A stretch of DNA of 64,000 bases from Microbacterium sp. MM2322 (GTDB taxonomy: Bacteria; Actinomycetota; Actinomycetes; Actinomycetales; Microbacteriaceae): positions 1,178,001 to 1,242,000 of the forward strand of contig NZ_OZ075067.1 in assembly GCF_964186585.1 (NCBI RefSeq), given 5' to 3'. Below are positions 33,506 through 44,225 of this stretch, piece after piece. The notes under the pieces were generated by a model. That model worked only from the letters and a program-made list of their open reading frames with translations. It ran no database searches and was not told where the DNA came from. Position numbers and translations under genes: made by a program. The first letter of the stretch is position 1; the number at the start of each line of letters is the position of its first letter.

Positions 33506-35583
33506 GCGTTCTCCTTGACGGTTGCGCGGGCCGCTTCGACGACCGCTTCGGCAGTGACGCCGAACTTCTCGAACAGGGTCTTGTAATCGGCGGAGGCGCC
33601 GAAGTGGTCGATTCCGATGGTGCGTCCGGTGTCGCCGACGACCGCCTTCCAGAGGCCGGTGGCGCCAGCCTCTACCGAGACGCGCGCCTTCAGCGCGGTG
33701 GGAATGACGGACTCGCGGTAGGCGGCATCCTGCTCGGCGAACCACTCGAGGCTGGGAGCGGAGACGACGCGAGCGCCGATCCCCTCCGCCGCGAGAGTCT
33801 CGCGTGCTGCCACAGCGAGCTGCACCTCGGAGCCGGTTGCGATCAGGACGACATCGGGCTCGCCTTCTGGCGCGTCGAGGAGGACGTAGGCACCCTTCGC
33901 GACGCCCTCGGTGGTGGCGTAGCCGTTTTCCCCACGCGGGAAGACCGCGATGTTCTGACGGGTCAGAGCGATACCGGTCGGTCCGTCCTGTCGACGGAGG
34001 ATCTCGAGCCACGCGGCGGCCGTCTCGTTCGCATCCGCGGGACGCACGACGGTGAAGTTCGGGATGAGGCGCAGCGTCGCGAGCTGTTCGATCGGCTGGT
34101 GCGTCGGACCGTCCTCGCCGAGGGCGACGGAGTCGTGCGTCCAGACGAACACCGAGGGGATGTTCATGAGAGCCGCGAGGCGCACTGCCGGTCGCATGTA
34201 GTCGCTGAAGATCAGGAACGTCCCGCCGAACGGCCGAGTCGGTCCGTGCAGCTTGATGCCGTTGATGATCGCGCCCATGGCGTGCTCGCGGATGCCGAAG
34301 TGCAGCACGCGGCCATACGGGTCGCCAGACCATTCGTGCGTCGACCACTCGGACGGGATGAAGCTCTTCGCGTCCTTGATCGTCGTCAGGTTCGACTCGG
34401 CGAGGTCGGCCGATCCGCCCCAGAGCTCGGGCAGCTCGGCAGCCAGAGCGTTGATGACGAGGCCGGATGCCGCCCGGGTCGACACATCCTTGCCCGCCTC
34501 GAACGCGGGAAGGGCGGTCTCGATGCCGTCCGGCAGGGTTGCGGCCTCGAGACGGTCGAGGAGGGCTTTGCGCTCCGGGTTCGCAGCGGCCCAGGCGTCG
34601 AAGGACTCCTGCCACGCGGCCCGGTCGGTCGCAGCACGCTCGGCGAGCGAACGGGTGTGCGCCAGCACGTCGTCGGCGACGGCGAAGTGCTCCTCGGGGT
34701 CGAACCCGAGCACCTTCTTCGTCGCGGCGAGTTCGTCGGCTCCGAGGGCTGATCCGTGGATCTTGCCGGTGTTCTGCTTGCCGGGAGCCGGCCAGCCGAT
34801 GATCGTCCTGAGGATGATGAGAGAGGGCTTCGACGTCTCCGCCTTGGCGGCCTCGATCGCGGTGTGGAGAGCGGCGACGTCTTCGACGTACTCGCCGGTC
34901 TTCTTCCAGTCGACGGTCTGCACCTGCCAGCCGTAGGCCTCGTAACGGGCCTGGACGTCCTCGGTGAAGGCGACGTTGGTGTCGTCCTCGATCGAGATCT
35001 GGTTGGAGTCGTAGATGGCGATCAGGTTGCCGAGCTGCTGGTGACCGGCGAGGGAGCCGGCTTCGGAAGTCACGCCCTCCTGCAGGTCGCCGTCCCCGGC
35101 GATGACGAAGACGTGGTGATCGAAGGGGGAGGTGCCGGCATCCGCGTCGGGGTCGAACAGGCCGCGCTCGTAACGGGCGGCGTAGGCGAAGCCGACGGCG
35201 GAGGCGAGGCCCTGGCCGAGGGGGCCGGTGGTGATCTCGACGCCCTTCGTGTGGCCGTACTCCGGGTGACCGGGGGTGAGGGACCCCCATGTGCGAAGCG
35301 CCTTGAGGTCGTCGAGTTCGAGGCCGAACCCGCCGAGGTAGAGCTGGACGTACTGCGTGAGCGACGAGTGACCCGCGGAGAGGATGAAGCGGTCGCGACC
35401 CAGCCAGTGGGTGTCGGTCGGGTCGTGGCGCAGCACGCGCTGGTAGAGCAGATACGCGGCCGGCGCGAGGCTCATCGCGGTTCCGGGGTGGCCGTTGCCG
35501 ACCTTCTCGACGGCATCGGCCGCCAGCACACGTGCGGTGTCGACCGCGCGTCGATCGATCTCGTCCCAAACCAGCTCTGACAC
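33502..35583 (-). CDS. tkt: Transketolase
   Basis: Thiamine diphosphate enzyme of the non-oxidative pentose phosphate pathway. Seen: [13 protein letters not shown] near residue 30, the ThDP motif beginning [13 protein letters not shown] and ending in the NQISIEDD region, and a C-terminal half with [15 protein letters not shown]. The GTG at 35583 gives 693 residues and has AAAGGG about ten bases upstream; starts further upstream are unlikely because the family begins here. First gene of the operon, divergent from ctaB. Confidence 0.97.
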   Translation of the reverse strand: MSELVWDEIDRRAVDTARVLAADAVEKVGNGHPGTAMSLAPAAYLLYQRVLRHDPTDTHWLGRDRFILSAGHSSLTQYVQLYLGGFGLELDDLKALRTWGSLTPGHPEYGHTKGVEITTGPLGQGLASAVGFAYAARYERGLFDPDADAGTSPFDHHVFVIAGDGDLQEGVTSEAGSLAGHQQLGNLIAIYDSNQISIEDDTNVAFTEDVQARYEAYGWQVQTVDWKKTGEYVEDVAALHTAIEAAKAETSKPSLIILRTIIGWPAPGKQNTGKIHGSALGADELAATKKVLGFDPEEHFAVADDVLAHTRSLAERAATDRAAWQESFDAWAAANPERKALLDRLEAATLPDGIETALPAFEAGKDVSTRAASGLVINALAAELPELWGGSADLAESNLTTIKDAKSFIPSEWSTHEWSGDPYGRVLHFGIREHAMGAIINGIKLHGPTRPFGGTFLIFSDYMRPAVRLAALMNIPSVFVWTHDSVALGEDGPTHQPIEQLATLRLIPNFTVVRPADANETAAAWLEILRRQDGPTGIALTRQNIAVFPRGENGYATTEGVAKGAYVLLDAPEGEPDVVLIATGSEVQLAVAARETLAAEGIGARVVSAPSLEWFAEQDAAYRESVIPTALKARVSVEAGATGLWKAVVGDTGRTIGIDHFGASADYKTLFEKFGVTAEAVVEAARATVKENA

Positions 35584-35780
35584 CAGGAACCCTTTCGTCG
35601 GTGAGTCAGCGCCGACGACCGCTGGTCTCGAAAGAAGAGGGACGTCCCGCGCCGGGATTTTCAGCATATCGATCCGAGGCCCCCGCCGAGGCCGGGCGGC
35701 GTTCTATGACGTGCGCTCTGAGCGAAGCGCAGGAGAGCGGTGGCCGGGCGGACGGGCGGGACTCGCTCCGGTGGATGCCG

Positions 35781-35786
35781 TAGACT
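35781..35786 (+). promoter_or_regulatory. -10 box for ctaB
   Basis: TAGACT 28 bases before the ctaB ATG, in the 231-base gap shared with the divergent tkt operon. The rest of the gap shows no clear palindrome or riboswitch-like structure. Confidence 0.45.
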
Positions 35787-35814
35787 CGGCCGGACGATCT
35801 ACACGGCAGGGGCG

Positions 35815-36741
35815 ATGGCACTCACGGACACCGGCGCGCGCGAATCCGCGCCCGCTCGACAGTCGTTCGGCCGAACCCTCCGCGCGTACGTTCAGCTGAC
35901 GAAGCCGCGCGTGCTCGAGCTCCTCCTCGTCACGACGATCCCCGTCATGTTCCTCGCGGAGAACGGTCTGCCCGACCTCTGGCTCATTCTCGCGACGGTC
36001 GTGGGCGGTGCCATGAGCGCCGGCTCCGCGGCATCCTTCAACATGTACCTCGATCGCGACATCGACGCTCACATGAAGCGGACGGAGAACCGTCCGCTGG
36101 TGACGGGCGAGGTATCGCCCCGCGGTGCGCTCGTGTTCTCGTGGACCCTCGCCGTCGTCTCGACGGTGTGGCTCCTGGTCTTCACGAACTGGGTCGCGGC
36201 TGCCCTGAGCGCCACCGCGATCTTCTTCTACGTCGTCATCTACACGATCCTGCTGAAGCGCCGTACGGAACAGAACATCGTCTGGGGCGGGATCGCCGGG
36301 TGCTTCCCCGTCATCATCGGCTGGTCTGCCGTCACGAGTTCGCTCACGTGGACGCCCTTCATCCTCTTCCTCCTCGTCTTCCTCTGGACTCCGCCGCACT
36401 ACTGGCCGCTGTCGATGAAGTACAAGGGGGATTACGCCGAGGTCGACGTGCCGATGCTCGGCGCGACCCGCAACGGTGCCCAGGTCGGTCTGCAGGTCAT
36501 CCTCTACGCATGGGCCACCATCGCGAGCTCGCTTCTGCTGATCCCGGTCGCAGGCATGGGCCTCGTGTACACCGTGTCGGCCCTCGTCTTCGGTGGCTGG
36601 TTCGTGTACGAATCACACCTTCTCTACTCCCGTGCCGTGCGGGGCGAGAAGGTTCAGCCGATGCGCGTGTTCCACGCGTCGATCACCTACTTGACGCTGC
36701 TGTTCGTCGCGATCGCGATCGACCCGCTGCTGCCCTTCTGA
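35815..36741 (+). CDS. ctaB: Heme O synthase (protoheme IX farnesyltransferase)
   Basis: Membrane prenyltransferase that adds a farnesyl group to heme b, the first step to heme A of the aa3 oxidase. About nine helices; the first Asp-rich motif is NMYLDRDIDAHMKRTENRPL. 308 residues from the ATG at 35815. It is separated from ctaA, which acts next, by one small membrane-protein gene on the opposite strand. Confidence 0.96.
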   Translation: MALTDTGARESAPARQSFGRTLRAYVQLTKPRVLELLLVTTIPVMFLAENGLPDLWLILATVVGGAMSAGSAASFNMYLDRDIDAHMKRTENRPLVTGEVSPRGALVFSWTLAVVSTVWLLVFTNWVAAALSATAIFFYVVIYTILLKRRTEQNIVWGGIAGCFPVIIGWSAVTSSLTWTPFILFLLVFLWTPPHYWPLSMKYKGDYAEVDVPMLGATRNGAQVGLQVILYAWATIASSLLLIPVAGMGLVYTVSALVFGGWFVYESHLLYSRAVRGEKVQPMRVFHASITYLTLLFVAIAIDPLLPF

Positions 36742-36763
36742 GCGCAGCGGGCCGACCACGGGG

Positions 36764-37126
36764 TCAGCGTGCTGCGCCGTCGAGGACGGGCTCGGCCGTC
36801 TCAGGCGACTCGATGTCGGCAGGCTCGTCCACGACGTCGGCGGGCGCGACCTCGCCGCGCGGCGCGGTCGCGAAAGCGCGCAGAGAGCCGAGCGTGAAGG
36901 CCAACAGCAGACCGATCACGCCGACACCGATGAGGATGGCGCCGAGGATGGCCCAGACCTGTCCGACATAGACCTCCACGCCGGTCGCTGTGCCGGCGTT
37001 GAGCGCGGTCTCCATCGTCCCGAGCTTGTCGATCAGGACGACGGCGCCGGCGGCGCTGGACGCGAGGGAGCCTGCAACGAGCAGCCAGAACGGGATGCTG
37101 CGGGTCAGGCGGGGGCGGGTGTTCAT
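36764..37126 (-). CDS. Small two-helix membrane protein, function unknown
   Basis: 120 residues from the ATG at 37126, which has GGAGGAG seven bases upstream. Two hydrophobic helices (about 10-32 and 48-75) are followed by an acidic, Ala/Pro-rich tail. I do not recognise the family. Its place between ctaB and ctaA, and its strand shared with ctaA (which ends in front of it 95 bases away), hint at a link to heme A or oxidase assembly, but this rests on position alone. Confidence 0.7.
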   Translation of the reverse strand: MNTRPRLTRSIPFWLLVAGSLASSAAGAVVLIDKLGTMETALNAGTATGVEVYVGQVWAILGAILIGVGVIGLLLAFTLGSLRAFATAPRGEVAPADVVDEPADIESPETAEPVLDGAAR

Positions 37127-37221
37127 CGAATCTCCTCCGGGTCGGAGCCGCCCGGTCTCGGACGGCCCGGGCCACTGTTCCCGACGCACCCGGGCAGGAG
37201 TGATGCGGACCCTATGAGATC

Positions 37222-38148
37222 TCAGTGAGACGCGACGGCCGCGTCGGGTACCGGAGCCTTCATTCGGAGGATGACGACCGTCATGGTGGCCGCGGTCAGG
37301 GCGGCGAGCACCATATGGACGCCGACGGCGATCTCGGGGAGGCCGTTGCGCGCCTGATACAGGCCCACTGCGATCTGCACGGCTTCAGCCGCGAGGAGCA
37401 CCGTCGCCCAGGTGCGAGGGCGCAGTGTGCGCGCCCAGGCGACCGCGACGAGGACCAGCGTCAGCGCGAGGAGGGTGTAGCCCGGCCACGCGTGGATGTG
37501 CTCGAGGAGCTCCGCGTTGAATCCGTTGCGACCCGCGGCTGCGTCACCCGAGTGGGGGCCCGCGCCGGTGGTCAGGACGCCGAAGGCGATGGTCACAGCG
37601 AGGACCGCGGTGGTCAGATGCGCCATGCCCGCGTACCAGGTGGGGACGACTCGGACCCGGCGTGCGGCCGTTTCCTTCATGCGCACCAGGAAGGCGGCGC
37701 AGACGCACACCAGGACGAGGGATACGACGTAGTGGAAGCCGACGATGAACGGGTTGAGGCCCGTCAGGACGGTGATGCCACCGACGACGGCCTGCGCGAC
37801 GACGCCGCCGAGCACGATGAGTGCCAGGACGAAGAGATCGCGGCGGGTGTGCCGCATCCGCCAGACGAGGATGACGACGATGAGCGCCAAGATGCCGACG
37901 AGGCCCGTCAGCGTGCGGTTGCCGAACTCGATGACCCCGTGGATGCCCATCTCGGGCGTCGCGACGAGCGACTCCGGCGTGCACGTGGGCCAGGTCGGGC
38001 AGCCGAGCCCCGAGCCCGTCAAGCGCACTGCACCGCCTGTGGCGATGATCAGCGTCTCGGCGATGAACGAGAGCCAGGCGAACAGAGGCAGCAGCCGCGG
38101 CGTCCGGGTCGCAGACGGGGCGGTCGGTGTCGACGCGGTGATGAGCAT
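37222..38148 (-). CDS. ctaA: Heme A synthase
   Basis: COX15/CtaA-family membrane monooxygenase that oxidises the methyl group of heme O to the formyl of heme A. About eight helices in 308 residues. Seen: TGGAVRLTGSGLGCPTWPTC, with the Cys pair of the bacterial type I loop, and conserved His in IEFGNRTL context, FHYVVS, HAWPGY and VHMVLA. The ATG at 38148 has GGAGGCG upstream; a much longer frame open in front of it is antisense to sufB. Divergent from the suf operon. Confidence 0.96.
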   Translation of the reverse strand: MLITASTPTAPSATRTPRLLPLFAWLSFIAETLIIATGGAVRLTGSGLGCPTWPTCTPESLVATPEMGIHGVIEFGNRTLTGLVGILALIVVILVWRMRHTRRDLFVLALIVLGGVVAQAVVGGITVLTGLNPFIVGFHYVVSLVLVCVCAAFLVRMKETAARRVRVVPTWYAGMAHLTTAVLAVTIAFGVLTTGAGPHSGDAAAGRNGFNAELLEHIHAWPGYTLLALTLVLVAVAWARTLRPRTWATVLLAAEAVQIAVGLYQARNGLPEIAVGVHMVLAALTAATMTVVILRMKAPVPDAAVASH

Positions 38149-38200
38149 GGGGTCGCCTCCGGGCGAGGGGCCGGCACGCCGCGGGGGATGGCCGTGCCTG

Positions 38201-38206
38201 TAGAAT
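38201..38206 (+). promoter_or_regulatory. -10 box for the suf operon, with a long leader
   Basis: TAGAAT lies 164 bases before the sufB ATG, implying a leader of roughly 155 bases (about 38213-38370). The gap of 222 bases is shared with the divergent ctaA. A TTGACA at 38338 has no matching -10 before the gene and is probably chance. The leader ends in a strong GAGGAGG ribosome site. Confidence 0.45.
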
Positions 38207-38370
38207 GAAGCAGTCGGCGAGCGCGATCCCCATCGCAGCCCGCACAACGATTCTAGGCGCGGTATCGCGTCGTCAGAGCGGCCAGCAGCGGCATCCCCCC
38301 TCGAGCACTCCTCTTGCGGGACGGAATGCCGGAACGGTTGACACCGTTGCCGCCCGTGAGGAGGAAATTC

Positions 38371-39789
38371 ATGTCGGATGTGCTCATCGACCGTCCCGAA
38401 CTCGAAGGCCTGGGGGTGTACGAGTTCGGCTGGCACGACGCGGATGCCGCCGGTGCCATCGCCCAGCGCGGTATCAACGAGGACGTCGTCCGCGGGATCT
38501 CTGCGCTGAAGAGCGAACCCGAGTGGATGCTGAAGACCCGACTCAAGGGCTATCAGCTCTTCGGTCGCAAGCCCATGCCGACGTGGGGCGCTGACCTCTC
38601 CGGTATCGACTTCGACAACATCAAGTACTTCGTGCGCTCGACCGAGAAGCAGGCGCAGACGTGGGAGGACCTCCCCGAGGAGATCCGTAACACGTACGAG
38701 AAGCTGGGCATCCCCGAGGCGGAGCGTCAGCGCCTCGTCGCCGGTGTCGCCGCGCAGTACGAGTCCGAGGTCGTCTACCACCAGATCCGCGAGGACCTGG
38801 AGCAGCAGGGCGTCATCTTCATGGACACCGACACGGCTCTCCGCGAGCACCCCGAGTTCTTCGAGGAGTACTTCGGCACCGTCATCCCGGCCGGCGACAA
38901 CAAGTTCGCCGCGCTGAACACGGCCGTCTGGTCGGGTGGATCGTTCGTCTACGTCCCGAAGGGCGTCCACGTCGAGATCCCGCTCCAGGCCTACTTCCGC
39001 ATCAACACCGAGAACATGGGCCAGTTCGAGCGGACGCTGATCATCGCGGACGAGGACAGCTACGTCCACTACATCGAGGGCTGCACCGCGCCGATCTACA
39101 AGAGCGACTCGCTGCACTCCGCCGTGGTCGAGATCATCGTGAAGAAGAACGCCCGCGTTCGGTACACGACGATCCAGAACTGGTCGAACAACGTCTACAA
39201 CCTCGTCACCAAGCGCGCGGTCGCCCACGAGGGCGCGACGATGGAGTGGGTCGACGGCAACATCGGCTCCAAGGTGACGATGAAGTACCCGTCGATCTAC
39301 CTGATGGGCGAGCACGCGAAGGGCGAGACCCTGTCGGTCGCTTTCGCAGGCCCCGGCCAGCACCAGGACGCCGGCGCGAAGATGATCCACATGGCTCCGT
39401 ACACGCAGTCGTCGATCGTCTCCAAGTCGATCGCCCGCGGCGGCGGCCGAGCGGGTTACCGCGGCGAGGTCCGCGTGGACGCGAATGCGCACCACTCCGC
39501 CAACACGGTGCGGTGCGATGCGCTCCTGGTCGACACGATCTCGCGCTCCGACACGTACCCCGCCATCGACATCCGTGTGGACGACGTGCAGCTCGGCCAC
39601 GAGGCGACCGTCTCGAAGGTCAGCGAAGAGCAGTTGTTCTATCTCATGAGCCGCGGCATGCCCGAGGACGAGGCGATGGCGATGATCGTGCGCGGCTTCA
39701 TCGAGCCGATCGCCCGCGAACTGCCCATGGAGTACGCCCTGGAGCTGAACAAGCTCATCGAGATGGGCATGGAAGGATCCGTCGGCTGA
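38371..39789 (+). CDS. sufB: Fe-S cluster assembly protein SufB
   Basis: Scaffold subunit of the SufBCD complex that builds iron-sulfur clusters. 472 residues; conserved [33 protein letters not shown] with a conserved Cys, and the C-terminal LFYLMSRG. Strong GAGGAGG before the ATG at 38371. Overlaps sufD by one base (TGATG). In many actinobacteria a SufR-type repressor precedes it; none is present here. Confidence 0.97.
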   Translation: MSDVLIDRPELEGLGVYEFGWHDADAAGAIAQRGINEDVVRGISALKSEPEWMLKTRLKGYQLFGRKPMPTWGADLSGIDFDNIKYFVRSTEKQAQTWEDLPEEIRNTYEKLGIPEAERQRLVAGVAAQYESEVVYHQIREDLEQQGVIFMDTDTALREHPEFFEEYFGTVIPAGDNKFAALNTAVWSGGSFVYVPKGVHVEIPLQAYFRINTENMGQFERTLIIADEDSYVHYIEGCTAPIYKSDSLHSAVVEIIVKKNARVRYTTIQNWSNNVYNLVTKRAVAHEGATMEWVDGNIGSKVTMKYPSIYLMGEHAKGETLSVAFAGPGQHQDAGAKMIHMAPYTQSSIVSKSIARGGGRAGYRGEVRVDANAHHSANTVRCDALLVDTISRSDTYPAIDIRVDDVQLGHEATVSKVSEEQLFYLMSRGMPEDEAMAMIVRGFIEPIARELPMEYALELNKLIEMGMEGSVG

Positions 39790-40988
39790 TGACGACAGCG
39801 ACTCAGGCCCCCGCATCCGATGCGAAGGGCCACATCGACCCTGCGGCGATGTTGACCGGTAAGGCAGCCGTTCCGGTGCAGACGCGTTCCGCGCGTCCGT
39901 GGTCGTTCGACCCGGACGACTTCGGTGCCCCCACGGGCCGCGAGGTCAACTGGAAGCACACCCCCCTCGACCGCGTCGCGTCCCTGCTCGTGAACGAGCC
40001 GGCTCCGCACGACGTGATCGGCGTCGAGGTGGCCGGTCCGGATGCCGTTGAGCACCGTCGCCTGCAGAAGGACGAGGGTCCTCGCGGTGAGGTCTTCCGC
40101 CCCGAGGACGTCGTGAGCGCGATCGCGTGGGCCCAGGAGCCCGAGGCGCCACTCATCCGCATCCCCGCCGACACGGAGCTCGACGAGCCCGTCCTGGTGA
40201 CGTTGACCGGTCGCGGTGGTGTCGCGCACGCGCACGTCGTCATCGAGGCGCAGGCGAACTCCCGGGGGACCGTCGTCCTTCGTCACGAGGGCTCCGCCGC
40301 GCAGGCCCAGAACGTCGAGATCATCGTGCGGGACGGTGCGTCGCTGACCGTCGTCTCCGTCCAGCGGTGGGACGACGACGCCGTGCACCTCGCGGCGCAC
40401 CAGGCGCGCGTCGACCGCGACGCGACCCTCACGCACATCGTCGTCAGCCTCGGCGGCGGCCTCGTGCGGGTCAACCCCTCGGTCGAACTCGCCGGTTCCG
40501 GCGCGCGGGGCCGCCTCTACGGGCTTTCGTTCGCGGATGCGGGCCAGCACCTCGAGAGCCAGGTCTACCTGCACCACAAGGGCGACCACACGAACGGCGA
40601 CGTCCTCTACAAGAGTGCGCTGCAGGGCGCGTCGGCACGGACGGTCTGGATCGGCGACGTGCTGATCGGACCGGATGCCGTCGGCACCGACTCCTACGAG
40701 GCGAACCGCAACCTGGTCCTCACGGATGGTGCACGCGCCGATTCGATCCCGAACCTCGAGATCGAGACCGGCGACATCGTCGGCGCCGGTCACGCGAGTG
40801 CCACCGGACGGTTCGACGACGAGCAGCTCTTCTACCTTCAGGCGCGCGGAATCGACGAGGAGCAGGCACGACGCCTCGTCGTCCTCGGCTTCCTCGCTGA
40901 GATCGTCCAGAAGATCGGCATCCCCTCGCTCGAAGAGGAGTTCATCGCCGCGATCGAGGCTGAGCTCACGGCCGGTGTCCCTGCATGA
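39789..40988 (+). CDS. sufD: Fe-S cluster assembly protein SufD
   Basis: Partner of SufB in the SufBC2D complex, same beta-helix core. 399 residues from the ATG at 39789; conserved LYGLSFADAGQHLESQVYLHH-type core (HLESQVYLHHKG) and the C-terminal FYLQARGIDEEQARRLVVLGF. Both ends overlap neighbours: one base with sufB and ATGA with the Rieske gene. Confidence 0.96.
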   Translation: MTTATQAPASDAKGHIDPAAMLTGKAAVPVQTRSARPWSFDPDDFGAPTGREVNWKHTPLDRVASLLVNEPAPHDVIGVEVAGPDAVEHRRLQKDEGPRGEVFRPEDVVSAIAWAQEPEAPLIRIPADTELDEPVLVTLTGRGGVAHAHVVIEAQANSRGTVVLRHEGSAAQAQNVEIIVRDGASLTVVSVQRWDDDAVHLAAHQARVDRDATLTHIVVSLGGGLVRVNPSVELAGSGARGRLYGLSFADAGQHLESQVYLHHKGDHTNGDVLYKSALQGASARTVWIGDVLIGPDAVGTDSYEANRNLVLTDGARADSIPNLEIETGDIVGAGHASATGRFDDEQLFYLQARGIDEEQARRLVVLGFLAEIVQKIGIPSLEEEFIAAIEAELTAGVPA

Positions 40989-41314
40989 GCGCGCAGAAGG
41001 TCCTCAGCCTCAGCGAACTGACCCAGGACGAGGCGGTTCGCGTCGAGGTGAACGGTGTGCCCATGGCGGTCGTGCTCGACGCCCAGGGCGAGGTGCACGC
41101 GATCGGCGACACCTGCACCCACGGTGACATCTCACTCGCCGACGGTTTCGTCGAAGGAGAGTCGTTGGAGTGCTGGGCCCACGGGTCCGCGTTCTCGCTG
41201 CGCACCGGCCGACCCCTGAACCTCCCGGCCTACGAGCCGGTGCCCGTCTACGAGGTCACGATCGAGGGGGACGATGTCCTCATCGATCCCACCGTGACCA
41301 AAGCCGTGAACTGA
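40985..41314 (+). CDS. Rieske-type [2Fe-2S] ferredoxin in the suf operon
   Basis: 109 residues forming one Rieske domain: CTHGDISL (Cys/His pair 1) and CWAHGSAF (pair 2). No membrane helix, so it is a soluble electron carrier resembling the ferredoxin subunit of non-heme dioxygenases. Its fixed place between sufD and sufC suggests it supplies electrons or acts as an early client for cluster building. The exact role is not known to me. Overlaps sufD (ATGA). Confidence 0.93.
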   Translation: MSAQKVLSLSELTQDEAVRVEVNGVPMAVVLDAQGEVHAIGDTCTHGDISLADGFVEGESLECWAHGSAFSLRTGRPLNLPAYEPVPVYEVTIEGDDVLIDPTVTKAVN

Positions 41315-41328
41315 AGAAAGAAGCTGAC

Positions 41329-42099
<771 letters not shown>

Positions 42100-42108
42100 G
42101 ATCTTCGC

Positions 42109-42438
42109 ATGACCGACACGCTCGCACCCGAGAAGTACGACGAGGTCACCGAGGCCTTGAAGGACGTGATGGACCCCGAACTCGGAGTCAACATCGTCGA
42201 CCTCGGCCTGATCTACGACCTGGGATGGGACGACGAGAACGACGCGCTCGTCATCCACATGACCTTGACCTCCGCGGGCTGCCCGCTGACGGATGTTCTC
42301 GAGGAACAGACGGGCCAGGCCTTGGACGGCGTGGTGGACCGTTTCCGGATCAACTGGGTCTGGATGCCGCCGTGGGGACCCGAGAAGATCACCGATGACG
42401 GCCGCGACATGATGCGGGCCCTCGGGTTCTCGATCTGA
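42109..42438 (+). CDS. sufT: Fe-S assembly factor SufT (MIP18/DUF59 family)
   Basis: 109 residues; DPELGVNIVDLGLIYDL and the cysteine segment TLTSAGCPLTD are diagnostic of the DUF59/MIP18 family that helps mature iron-sulfur proteins. Last gene of the suf operon, 9 bases after sufC, followed by a strong bidirectional terminator. No sufS desulfurase or sufU gene follows, which is unusual for the operon. Confidence 0.95.
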   Translation: MTDTLAPEKYDEVTEALKDVMDPELGVNIVDLGLIYDLGWDDENDALVIHMTLTSAGCPLTDVLEEQTGQALDGVVDRFRINWVWMPPWGPEKITDDGRDMMRALGFSI

Positions 42439-42448
42439 CCTGACTGCG

Positions 42449-42479
42449 AAAAGCGGTGCGACGATGTCGCACCGCTTTT
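42449..42479. terminator. Bidirectional terminator between suf and siderophore operons
   Basis: A 14-bp stem (42449-42462 with 42466-42479), loop GAT, ending in a T-run on the plus strand and an A-run before it, so it works both ways. It separates the convergent sufT and siderophore-interacting protein genes; the stop of the latter lies at its edge. Best U-tract in the window. Confidence 0.9.
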
Positions 42480-43385
42480 TCAGTTCTCCGAGCGGCCCAA
42501 CCGCCAGTACCCCATGAACGCGACGGCACGGCGATCGACGCCGACCTCGCTCACCAGGTGGCGTCGGAGGGCCTTGATGGCGGATGCCTCGCCGGCGAGC
42601 CACGCGTACAACGGAGCGCTCTTCAGAGCGGCACCGCCCTTGGCCGTGCGGGGGACCTCCCACAGGATGTCGTGGTCCACGTCGATCTCCTCGACTTCCG
42701 CTCCGATCCCTTGGGGCGCGAGGCGGGAGGCGACCTCCGTGACGGCGGCGATGAGGTGATCGTGGCGGCGGCCTTCGCCCTCCCGTGCGGCCGTGATGAG
42801 CTCGAAGCCGGGATGTGCGGGGAGGTAGGCGATGTCGTCGGGGTGGGGGACCTCGAGGACCACGACACCTCGAGCGTCGGCGGGCAACTGCTCGAGGATC
42901 CGGGCGATCGCGGGAGCTGCCGTCTCGTCTCCCGCCAGGAGGATGTTGTCGGTCTTCGCCGGGGGCACGAAGTCGATGCCGTAGTTGATGCCGGTGTGGG
43001 CTGTCGTGGGGGCGAGGATCAGGACCTCGTCACCGGCCTTCGCATCGGCGATCCAGGCGGAGGCGGGCCCCATCACGTCGTGTGCGACCATGTCGATGTC
43101 GACCTCGTTGTCGGCGTTGCGTACCGCGCGAGTCGTGTAGGTCCGCATCACAGGGCGCGCGTCGTCGGGGAGTGCCCGCCACTGGTCGTACCAGTCCTCG
43201 CCGGTGGGCATCGAGTCGATAGGTGCCGTCGGGGTGGGGAAGAGGACTTTGACCCGCTGGTCGAATCCCGGGTCACCGTAGATCGAGAGCGCCGTGTCCT
43301 TGAAGGTGAAGCGGCGAAAGCTCGGGGTCACGTCGGCGACGGACGCCACGGATGCGCGGAAGAAGGCCATGGTGCTCTGGGTCAT
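42480..43385 (-). CDS. Siderophore-interacting protein (ferric-siderophore reductase)
   Basis: FAD-dependent reductase of the ViuB/SIP family that frees iron from imported siderophores by reduction. The FAD-binding RTYTTR is at about 83-88; LAGDETAAPAIARIL is the NAD(P)H-binding family signature; the Trp/Gly-rich C-terminus (YWRLGRSE) is typical. 301 residues. Last gene of the iron operon, 15 bases after the ATPase gene, so reductase and importer are made together. Confidence 0.95.
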   Translation of the reverse strand: MTQSTMAFFRASVASVADVTPSFRRFTFKDTALSIYGDPGFDQRVKVLFPTPTAPIDSMPTGEDWYDQWRALPDDARPVMRTYTTRAVRNADNEVDIDMVAHDVMGPASAWIADAKAGDEVLILAPTTAHTGINYGIDFVPPAKTDNILLAGDETAAPAIARILEQLPADARGVVVLEVPHPDDIAYLPAHPGFELITAAREGEGRRHDHLIAAVTEVASRLAPQGIGAEVEEIDVDHDILWEVPRTAKGGAALKSAPLYAWLAGEASAIKALRRHLVSEVGVDRRAVAFMGYWRLGRSEN

Positions 43386-43400
43386 CGGTCACTCCGGGGA

Positions 43401-44225
43401 TCAGCGGGCGGCGCCGTCGAGCGGCGCGGGGACGTGGTGGCGGCCGATGGGAAGGACCAACGGTCGACCAGTGAGGGGATCGGGGATGACACGGCTGTCG
43501 AGGCCGAACACCTCCTGGACCGTCTCGGCCGTGAGGACGTGCTCGGGCTCGCCCGAGGCGAAGATTCGACCCGCGCACATCGCGACCAGGTGGTCGGCAT
43601 AGCGGGCGGCCAGATTGAGGTCGTGGAGCACCATCACGATCGTGGTGCCGCGCGTCTGATTCAGGTCGGTCAGCAGGTCGAGGACGTCGATCTGGTGGCT
43701 GACGTCGAGGAAGGTCGTCGGCTCGTCGAGGAGCAGGACGTCCGTTTGCTGCGCCAGTGCCATCGCGATCCAGACGCGCTGGCGCTGCCCGCCTGAGAGC
43801 TCGTCGACCGGTCGGTCCGCGATGGCGACGATGTCGGTCGCTTCGAGCGCCTCCGCGACGGCGGCATCGTCGGCTGCGGTCCATCGTGCGAGCGGGCCAT
43901 GGTGCGGTGTCCGGCCGCGGCTGACGAGGTCGGAGACGGCGATGCCCTCAGGGGCGATGGGCGACTGCGGCAGCAGCCCGAGATCGCGCGCGACCTGCTT
44001 CGTCGGCATCCGGTGGATGTTCTTGCCGTCGAGGAGGACCTGTCCCGACGTGGGGGAGAGGAGGCGCGCCATCGCCTTGAGCAGCGTCGATTTGCCGCAC
44101 GCGTTCGCGCCCACGATGGCGGTGACCTTGCCTGCGGGGACGGTGAGGTTCAGGGTGTCGACGATCGTCCGATCGCCGTACGCGAGGGAGATGCCCTCCG
44201 CGGTGAGGGTGCGGTGCGCGGTCAT
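43401..44225 (-). CDS. Ferric-siderophore ABC transporter ATPase
   Basis: FecE/FepC-type ATPase. Walker A GANACGKST (about 34-42; an Ala-Cys variant of GPNGCGKST), signature LSGGQRQRVWIAMAL, Walker B VLLLDEPTTFLD. 274 residues. Its ATG overlaps the stop of the upstream permease gene (ATGA). The substrate is inferred as a ferric siderophore from the whole operon; which siderophore cannot be told. Confidence 0.95.
   Translation of the reverse strand: MTAHRTLTAEGISLAYGDRTIVDTLNLTVPAGKVTAIVGANACGKSTLLKAMARLLSPTSGQVLLDGKNIHRMPTKQVARDLGLLPQSPIAPEGIAVSDLVSRGRTPHHGPLARWTAADDAAVAEALEATDIVAIADRPVDELSGGQRQRVWIAMALAQQTDVLLLDEPTTFLDVSHQIDVLDLLTDLNQTRGTTIVMVLHDLNLAARYADHLVAMCAGRIFASGEPEHVLTAETVQEVFGLDSRVIPDPLTGRPLVLPIGRHHVPAPLDGAAR

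Noticed and set aside
38338..38343. TTGACA as a -35 element for sufB
   Set aside because: Only 28 bases before the ATG, with no -10 at 16-18 bases after it. The TAGAAT at 38201 is the better promoter.
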